Shown piece by piece: positions 56,988 to 64,000 of a stretch of DNA of 64,000 nt. This stretch comes from Cupriavidus sp. D39. Its GTDB lineage: Bacteria > Pseudomonadota > Gammaproteobacteria > Burkholderiales > Burkholderiaceae. The translations under genes and the position numbers were made by a program. The stretch is from NCBI RefSeq assembly GCF_026627925.1, contig NZ_JAPNLE010000009.1, positions 2,480,001 through 2,544,000 on the forward strand, given 5' to 3'. Under the pieces are notes generated by a model. It was not told the origin of the DNA and did no database searches. It saw only the letters and a list, made by a program, of their open reading frames with translations. How positions within the stretch are numbered: the first letter of the stretch is position 1; each line of letters opens with the position of its first letter.

Positions 56988-59900
56988 CTAGGAGGCCGGC
57001 GCAGAACTCTGCGAGGGAGCGCTTCCCTCTTCGCGGCTGTGGCGCCACGAAGCGATGAACGTGTTCAATTCGCTGAGATCCGCGGGCTTGACAAGATAGT
57101 GGTCGAAACCCGCGTCGCGTGACCGATGCCGGTGCTCCGCCTGCCCATATCCGCTGAGGGCGACCAATAGCACATGCCGGTGTTCCGGCATCGAGCGGAT
57201 CCGATGCGCAACCTCGTAGCCATCCATACCAGGCAACCCGATATCGAGCAGTACCACGTCGGGCCGAAAACTTCGCACGTAGCTTAGTGCCGTCTCTCCG
57301 TCTTCCGCGACTTGTACCTCGTGCCCATAAAGGCTGAGCAGCGCCGCGCTGCTTTGCGCCCCGTCTGCGTTGTCGTCGACCACCAGGATGCGTTGGGATG
57401 GCACCTCGACCGTATCGCTTCGATCGCCTTCCGATGGTCGATCTGCCGGCGTTCCCTGGGGCAGCACCGGAAGCCGCACAACGAACTTGCTGCCGCGGCC
57501 CCGGCCTTCGCTCGAAGCCCGTACGGAGCCCTGGTGCAACTCGACCAGGCGCTTGACCAGCGCCAGGCCAAGCCCGAGACCAGCGGAGCGCCGGTCAAGC
57601 GATGGCTCCGCCTGCACGAAGATCCGGAAGATGTTGGGAATGAACGCGGCCTCCATACCGATGCCGCTATCGATGACGGTCAGCACAGCCTCTTCGCCTT
57701 GCCGCTCCAGAACAAGTTGAACCTCGCCCTGCGCAGGTGTGTACTTGATCGCATTGCCCAGCAGGTTATTCACGATCTGCTCAAGCCGCATGACGTCGCC
57801 GTTCACGACCAGTGGTTCGTCCGGTATCGAGAGCGTCAGCCGATGCTGGCGCGCCGCGGCATTTGCGCGCAGCGACTCAGCGGCGTGCCGCACGGCGACC
57901 CCGAGATCGACACGCCTGGACCTGAGTGAAATGATGCCGCGAGTGATTCGCGAAACATCCAGCAGATCGTCCACGAGCCCGATTTCGTGCTCAAGTTGCC
58001 GGTGGACTGCCGCTTGCGCCGATTTGATGGTCGCCTCATCGGCGACGCCGCTTTTCCAGATCTGGAAACCATTGCGAATCGCCGCCAGGGGATTGCGCAG
58101 TTCGTGGGCCAGCATGGCGAGAAATTCATCCTTCTGCCGATCGGCATCCTCAAGCCGTGCCATATCGTCGCGCTGTTGCGTGACGTCCTGAATGGTAAGC
58201 AGAATGAGCGCCTGCGCCGGCCAGGCAATGCGCAGCGCATTCACGCGCATCGTGCGCACCCCGACGCGCGGAAACAAATGCGTGATCTGATAGTCGCGAA
58301 CGACGCGCCGCTGCGGAAGAATGTCCTCGAGCAATTCGCGCAAGGCGGGGATATCCCATTGCCCATCGCCAATCGCGTAGAACCGCGTGCCGACCGTCGT
58401 CTCGGCCGTGGTTGAAAAGTTCCGGTACAACGCGGAGTTCGCCCGCACGATGCGCAGTTCGGCGTCCAGCACCACAACCGGATCTGCGATGGTCTCGATG
58501 ATGGCCTCGGCATAGTCCCGCGCCCGGGTCATCTCTTCATGCAGTGCCTTCAGTTCGCGCACGCGGTAGCGCAATTCGTCGTTGGTGGTGGAAAGCTCTT
58601 CGTTGATGGACTGGAGCTCCTCCTTCGCAGTCTCCAGCTCTTCGTTCGTGCTGCGAAACTCCTCATTGCTGGATAGCAGCTCCTCCTCGCTCGACTTCAG
58701 CTCCTCCCGCGCGCTTTCATGCTCCTCGAGTGTCGCCCGAAGCCGCTCCCGAGTGGCATTGAGCTCTGCGGTGAGCCGCGCGATCTGCCCGTCTTTGTCA
58801 CCAGGGGAATGCACAGCCTTCTGGCCAATGCCCTTTTGCAAGGCCTCTAGCATCCAGGCCTTGAACGGTCCGGGCGCGGCAGCAGGCATGAGCGCAGATC
58901 GCGGCTGCACATCTCCGAAGAAAACCAGAAACCATTTTCCGTCAGTACCGGCGATTTGCACGGGATGCACCTCCAGGCTGGTCTCCGATGCCGCGCCCCC
59001 GGCTGCGTCCAAACCCGACTTTCGAACTGCTACGCCTTCCTGAAGGACCTGCTTGACCGCTTCAGTCACCGCCAGGAACACTTCAGGCTTGGCGAGCCGC
59101 TGGAGATTGCTGCTCGGCGGCCCGTCGGGATTGACGAGCCACGCGCTCGTGTCCCCGCGATACTCGACGATATTCAGGTCCTCGTCGCACAGGACGGACG
59201 GGGGCGCGTAGCGCGCCAGCGCCTTGCGGTCTGCCTCCTGGCGCAGCCGCGCCCCGCTTGTGGGTTCCCGCTTGTCGGCTGTCATCTGCGCCACGCCCTC
59301 GGACGACTCCGGCGTGGCGACCCCGCTAGATGCGCCGCTGCGCAGGCGATCCGGGCGCGGCTTCCTGATATACAGCCTGGCGCGCTTGTTCTCCAGGACA
59401 CCAAAATACTCGGAGAACGCGCCTACCGTCTCCGATGGGCCTAGCATCAGCACGCCTTCGGCGCGCAGCGCATAGTGAAATACCGGAATCACATTGCGCT
59501 GCAGGACCGGGTCAAGGTAAATCAGCAGGTTGCGGCAACTCACCAGATCCATGCGGGAGAACGGCGGATCGGCGGCAATGTTATGGCGCGCGAAGGTGCA
59601 GAGATCGCGCAGTGACTTGTCGATCCGGTAGTGATCGCCGTCGCGCACAAAGAAGCGCTTCAGGCGCTCGGCGCTGACGTTGCGAGCGATGTTCTCGATA
59701 TAGCGTCCCGCCCGCGCGGTCTCCAGGGCGTCCAGGCTCACGTCGGTCCCGAAGATCTGAATGGGGGTGCTGGCGACGCGCTCTCCCAGATACTCAACAA
59801 GACACATGGCGACGGAATACACCTCCTCGCCGCTTGCGCAGCCCGGGACCCATATCCGTATGGGTACGTTTGCGTTTCGCTCACCCAGGATACGCGGGAA

Positions 59901-60808
59901 AACGGTCTGGACCAGTGCCTCGAATGCGTCAGGATCGCGGAAGAACTCGGTCACGCGGATCAGCAGATCCCGTCCGAGTGCAAGTGACTCGGCCGGATCG
60001 GATTCCAGTGCCTGACTGTAGTCCGCCAGCGAGGAAATCTGCCGCAGCGCCATTCGCCGCGAAAGCCTGCGCTCCACCGTGCCGCGCTTGTAGTGGGTGA
60101 AGTCGATGCCGCAAGCGTTGTAAAGCAGCCGGAACACGTGTCGCAACCCACGGCCGGCAGGATGCTCCGGCCGGCTGTCGTCAGGATCGCTCCCCGACGA
60201 GACGTGCGGCTGATCCGCGATTCGCTTGATCTCTTCCGCGATCTCCCGTGGGGACATGACGAAATCGACACAACCGGTGCCAATGGCCGCATTCGGCATG
60301 CTTGCGAATCTTGCGGATTGCTCATCCTGCGCGAATGTGATGCCGCCTTCGCGCTGGATCGCACGCAGGCCAAGTGCGCCATCCGATCCGCTGCCTGACA
60401 GGACTACGCCGATGGCGTGCGCCCCTGGTCTGTGGCCAGCGAATCAAACAAGTCATCTACGGGCATAGGCGGACCCAGCGCGGCTTCTCGCGGCAGGAGG
60501 CGAATGCGTCGTTGGTCCACCAGCATGCGGGCGTTCGGCGGAATGACGTACACGTGGCCCGCGTCGATCGACATCCCCTCGCTCCCCTCCAGGACCACCA
60601 TGTCGGTGTGAGAGGAGAGGATCTCGGGCAAAAGACTATGCCGGGAGGGATCGAGATGCTGCACCACCAGAAACGCCGCGCCGCCCGCAGCGGACATCGC
60701 CACGAGGAGTTCGGAAATCGCCTCAAGGCCCCCTGCGGATGCGCCAATGCCAACTATTGGAAAGGAGGGGGATGAGGTGTCCGGATTTGTTAGGGATGTA
60801 TCACTCAC
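56988..60808 (-). CDS. Giant CheB-CheR-PAS-histidine kinase-receiver protein, frame broken near 60423
   Basis: With one base restored (C4 run 60422-60425) it has about 1273 residues. Order: CheB methylesterase (GIGASAGGLEAISELL, VVQHLDPSRHSLLPEIL, VVLSGSGSDGALG), CheR methyltransferase (HYKRGTVERRLSRRMA, IWVPGCASGEEVYSVAM, FSRMDLVSCRNLLIYL), a second part with a long coiled coil (EESARE-type repeats, SNEEFRSTNEELETAKEEL), a PAS domain, H-box EFLAMLAHELRNPLAAIRNG, N-box NNLLGNAIKYTPAQG, GLGLALVKRLVELHQGSV, and a receiver ILVVDDNADGAQSSA with VVLLDIGLPGMDG. Such proteins link chemotaxis-like methylation modules to phosphorelay. The signal is unknown. Confidence 0.87.
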
Positions 60809-60918
60809 AGAGTGGGTACCGGATAAACAGGCGGGGGTTGTGATTTTCGGTTTAGAACCGGGTGCGTTTGTGCGATCCTTAAGTCATACCACAAAGATCA
60901 TCTCAATTTCACGAAACG

Positions 60919-61188
60919 TCAGTCCGGTGCTGGGCCGAATATATCGCTCGACAGATCATGCTCGAACTCCGCGGGCCAAAAATTACCCGCATCCCCCGCG
61001 TACCGCATGCTCATCCTCGTGGTTTTCAATTCAACAGTCACTATCCGCGGCGTTCGCTCGGCACCTGCGCCAACGCCTTCGATCGCGCTCACGTCAAAGT
61101 CGTCCGCAATAAAGCCGTACCGCCGGCACACGACGCTGAAGACCGTGCGCTCGTGCGAAGGGAATCCGCGATAGAACACTTGGGTCAT
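60919..61188 (-). CDS. Small hypothetical protein
   Basis: The product is 89 residues, from MTQVFYRGFPSHERTVFSVV to FGPAPD. The ATG at 61188 follows GGGAGAGGTCT, a good ribosome site, and is favoured over an in-frame start much further upstream. A VELKTTRMSMRYAG stretch looks like a beta-rich core. I do not recognise the family. It stands between the CheB-CheR protein gene and a hybrid kinase and may accompany them. Confidence 0.55.
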   Translation of the reverse strand: MTQVFYRGFPSHERTVFSVVCRRYGFIADDFDVSAIEGVGAGAERTPRIVTVELKTTRMSMRYAGDAGNFWPAEFEHDLSSDIFGPAPD

Positions 61189-61443
61189 AGACCTCTCCCG
61201 ACGCCATTGACCACCTGCGGGGCACGGTGGTAGCGCAGAATCTCCGGTCCCCGGCCAGGCTCCCGCCCCTTTGGTGCCCTGCTCCACAAGGCACGGTGTG
61301 TGATGGACTAGACTATTTATGATAGTGCCAAGCGACGTCCGCAGTGTTGGAAAGGGTTGGCCTTGCCTTGACACCAGCGCTGGCACGCACGACTGCACGT
61401 TGGTCCTGCCGAGGATCAAGAAGCGCATCTCGAGGTGATACCC

Positions 61444-63197
61444 GTGGACATCCATAGTGCGAGTCAAGCCCCAGTACCGCTGGAGTCGGTGTTGTGTACC
61501 GAGGAGCTAGGGAGGCGGCCGTCGCGGGCGCCCGAATACCAGGCCGAAAACCAGGCGCTCCTCGCCCTGGTGCAGGAGTTGACCCACTCGCCGGGTAGTG
61601 TTCTGCAAAGGCTGGTGGATATCGCGCTGGACTTGTGCAGGGCACACTCCGCGGGCATCAGCCTCTTGGAAGAAGCTGGGCCCCCTGGCGGACTGAACCC
61701 GAAAGGAAATCATTTCCGCTGGTACGCTGTCGCCGGACAATGGGCGCCGCTCGTCTGGAACACGACCACGCCGCGTGACTTTGGCCCCTGCGGCACTGTG
61801 CTCGATCTAGACGCCGCATTGCTATTCGCCCATCCCCATCGCTATTACACCCAGTTCGCAGACGTTCGTCCCTTGCTGGTTGAAGGACTATTGGTTCCCT
61901 TTCATGTCGATGGTCAAGCTGTCGGCACTGTCTGGGCTGTCGCGCATGATGAGACGCGCAAGTTCGATCGTGAAGACAAGCGACTGCTCGAGAGCCTGGC
62001 AACATTCGCCTCGGCGGCATATCAGGTTCGGCTGGCCAACCAGCGCCTGGAGGCGGAAATTGCCGAGCGCAGGCACGCCGAACAGGCATTGATGGACGCC
62101 GACCGCCGCAGGAGCGAGTTTCTGGCGCAACTGGCCCACGAACTACGCAACCCTCTCGCGCCGATCCGTAACGCGGTGGAGATTCTGCGACGAGCAGGGG
62201 GCGATGAGCAAAAGGTGAGACCAATCACCGAGATGCTGCAGCGTCAAATCTCGCAGATAGTGCGCCTCGTTGACGACTTGCTGGATGTGAGCCGCATCAG
62301 CCGCGGCAAGTTCGAGCTCCGCAGCGAAGCCGTCGAACTGGCATCGGTCGTCAATCATGCGGTGGAGGCCTGCCGCCCCGCCATCGAACATGCGAAGCAC
62401 AAACTGATCGTCGCGCTGCCGGCGCTGCCCCTGTACCTTGATGCGGATGCCACCAGATTAGTGGAAGTCGTGGCCAATCTTCTAAGCAATGCCTTTCCAA
62501 CGGCGGCCAGATCTGGCTCACGGTCGAGCAAGATGGCGAGGAGGCCATTGTCCGGGTACGCGACAACGGCATTGGCATCGCCAGCGACACGCTGCCCACC
62601 ATCTTTGACATGTTCATGCAAGCCGATACGTCACTGGAGCGCCGGCAGAGCGGTCTTGGCCTCGGCCTGACGCTGGTAAAGAGCCTGGTGGAACTGCACG
62701 GGGGCACGGTGCAAGCTTGCAGTGGCGGCATTGGGCAAGGCAGCGAGTTCATTGTGCGCCTGCCAATCAGGGTCGCCGCGCCGCCGAAGCAGGCGATGGT
62801 ACCAGCCATCGGCGAACAGGCAACTACCGTGCCGCGCCGCATCCTGGTTGTCGATGACAACAAGGATTCGGCGGAATCTCTCGCCATATTGCTGAGGCTG
62901 ACCGGCCACGAGGCGCACACAGCCTTTGATGGCGATGAAGCAGTAGAGAGAGCGGCGGCGCTACGGCCGGACGTGGTGCTGCTCGATATCGGCCTACCGG
63001 TCATCAGCGGTTATGACGCGGCTCGCCAGATTCGCGCGCAGCCGTGGGGCAAGCACATGGTGTTGGTAGCCATGACCGGTTGGGGTCATGACGAAGATCG
63101 GCAAAAGTCCCGCGAAGCCGGCTTCAACGCGCACCTCGTCAAGCCGGTGGAGCATGCCGTCCTTGCTCAACTATTGGCTGAGTCGCCTGCCGCCTGA
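61444..63197 (+). CDS. GAF-histidine kinase-receiver hybrid, with lesion in the ATP-binding domain near 62490
   Basis: The gene encodes an N-terminal GAF-like sensor (LALVQELTHSPGSVLQRLVD, GISLLEEAGP, ..FDREDKRLLESLATFASA), then the H-box RRSEFLAQLAHELRNPLAPI, IVRLVDDLLDVSRISRGKFE and the N-box VVANLLSNA. The expected NAxKFTP run is cut to NAFP, and the frame shifts; the rest reads NGGQIWLTVEQDGEE, RVRDNGIGIASDTLPTIFDM, GLGLGLTLVKSLVELHGGTV and a receiver RILVVDDNKDSAESLAILLR. About ten bases seem lost near 62490-62500. This differs from the single-base breaks elsewhere. GTG 61444 follows GAGGTGATACCC. Confidence 0.75.
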
Positions 63198-63476
63198 GTC
63201 ACTCGGACGATTTTGGTCAATCGATCCGACAAGCTTGCGCAGTGCGGCATTTCTTACAAGACGATGGCCATCTTGACCGCCCTGCCTTACCAGCGGTTAT
63301 GCGCCTGCGAATCGTTTACCTGTTGGTGTCGCCGGGCGACCCGATGGAGCCCGCCTGGGAATTGACGGGAGGTATCTTGCTGATGGAAGCGGTGCGAAGT
63401 GGCATGGAACGTGCACCTCTTTGCCGGCGCTTACCCGCATCCTGCAGTTCGGCGCTTTCAAGACCGAGGCAACAAC

Positions 63477-63938
63477 ATGGACAAGTCGAAGATTCCGGCA
63501 GGCCAGCGCCAAGCGCTGGGCGCACTGATGGATGACCACCGCGCCGTCAAGAAGCTCTTCAAGTCGTTTGAGCAGAGCAAATCCAATAAGGAATCGATTG
63601 CCGGTGAAACCTGCAATCAGCTCGCAATGCACGCCCGGATCGAGGAGGAGATTTTCTATCCAGCACTCCGGGGCGTTTCCGACGACCTCGATGCCCTCCT
63701 CGACGAGGCGAAGGTGGAACATGGCGTAGCCAAGGACCTCATCGCGGCAATAAGAAGAGCCGCAGATAGCGACCGCCTGGAAGCGACTTACAAGGTCCTC
63801 ACGGAGTACGTGGGACATCATGTAGAGGAGGAAGAGGGGGATATGTTCGAGGCCGTCATCAAGCAAAATGTTGACCTCCGCGAGGTGGCCACGAGAATGG
63901 CAACGCTAAAGGAAGAACTCCTGGCGCTTGCAGCGTAA
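63477..63938 (+). CDS. Hemerythrin-like domain protein
   Basis: The product is 153 residues. The di-iron His pattern is visible: DDHRAVKKLFKSFEQ (H near 21), NQLAMHARIEEEIFYPAL (H-x3-E), VEHGVAKDLI, and VLTEYVGHHVEEEEGDMFEA. This is the four-helix hemerythrin HHE arrangement of bacteria, which bind oxygen, NO or iron, or serve as sensors. GAGGCAACAAC precedes the ATG. It lies after the hybrid kinase on the same strand and may be part of a stress response. Confidence 0.9.
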   Translation: MDKSKIPAGQRQALGALMDDHRAVKKLFKSFEQSKSNKESIAGETCNQLAMHARIEEEIFYPALRGVSDDLDALLDEAKVEHGVAKDLIAAIRRAADSDRLEATYKVLTEYVGHHVEEEEGDMFEAVIKQNVDLREVATRMATLKEELLALAA

Positions 63939-64000
63939 TTCCCCGTTTTTTTCGAGGCTCTTTTCCGAGGCTTCAGGGGCCGCAGCTTTCTGGTAGTTGC

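Overview
The window is GC-rich and densely coded. It looks like a Burkholderiaceae chromosome or chromid, most likely Cupriavidus or a close relative. The clues are DUF4148-type secreted proteins, a Bug-family solute receptor, a Gram-negative general porin, many LysR regulators, a paired COG4705 membrane-protein locus and a Cupriavidus-style long palindromic repeat. This placement is inference; no rRNA or tRNA gene is present to confirm it.

Layout. 0-4 kb: a truncated SDR oxidoreductase and a SnoaL-like protein divergent from a TetR regulator, then small secreted proteins (two of DUF4148 type). 4-12.9 kb: a minus-strand operon encoding a nearly closed route from tartrate to pyruvate: tartrate dehydrogenase, Bug receptor, DctA-type carrier, glycerate 2-kinase, enolase and pyruvate kinase, with a divergent LysR regulator. 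12.9-14.7 kb: VOC, DUF429 and hypothetical genes. 14.7-23.1 kb: a gallate (4,5-cleavage) cluster: gallate dioxygenase, aromatic-acid symporter, a LysR regulator that seems to have two HTH units, oxalomesaconate tautomerase, LigJ-type hydratase, CHA aldolase and porin. 23.1-27.7 kb: LysR, class IV aminotransferase, a LysR remnant beside a TnpB-only element, cytochrome b561 and a CHRD protein.

27.9-33.9 kb: an alkylation-response island with three paralogous 2OG-Fe(II) oxygenases, three O6-alkylguanine methyltransferase domains, an AlkA glycosylase, Ada, and an Ada-type metal-binding domain joined to an oxygenase. Three copies of one 24-bp operator-like motif lie in front of its transcription units. 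I consider this the most interesting system in the window.

34-38.8 kb: hypothetical and accessory genes (Lys-rich RHH protein, beta-propeller protein, HTH, DUF899, DUF2182). 39-51 kb: two COG4705 membrane proteins, two tandem two-component systems, a PepSY protein, DedA, and an ABC exporter with two ATPases and one large FtsX-like permease; it looks like an envelope-stress module. 51-55.6 kb: Lys/Ala repeat protein, glycine-zipper protein, glycosyltransferase plus polysaccharide deacetylase, and a ParB-like protein. 56-57 kb: an ~880-bp nested palindrome. 57-64 kb: a very large CheB-CheR-PAS-kinase-receiver protein, a hybrid kinase and a hemerythrin.

Caution on quality: at least 14 otherwise intact genes carry single-base frame breaks, mostly the loss of one G or C from a short G/C run. 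This looks like consensus error rather than biology. I therefore annotate those genes over their full restored span and flag the break position.
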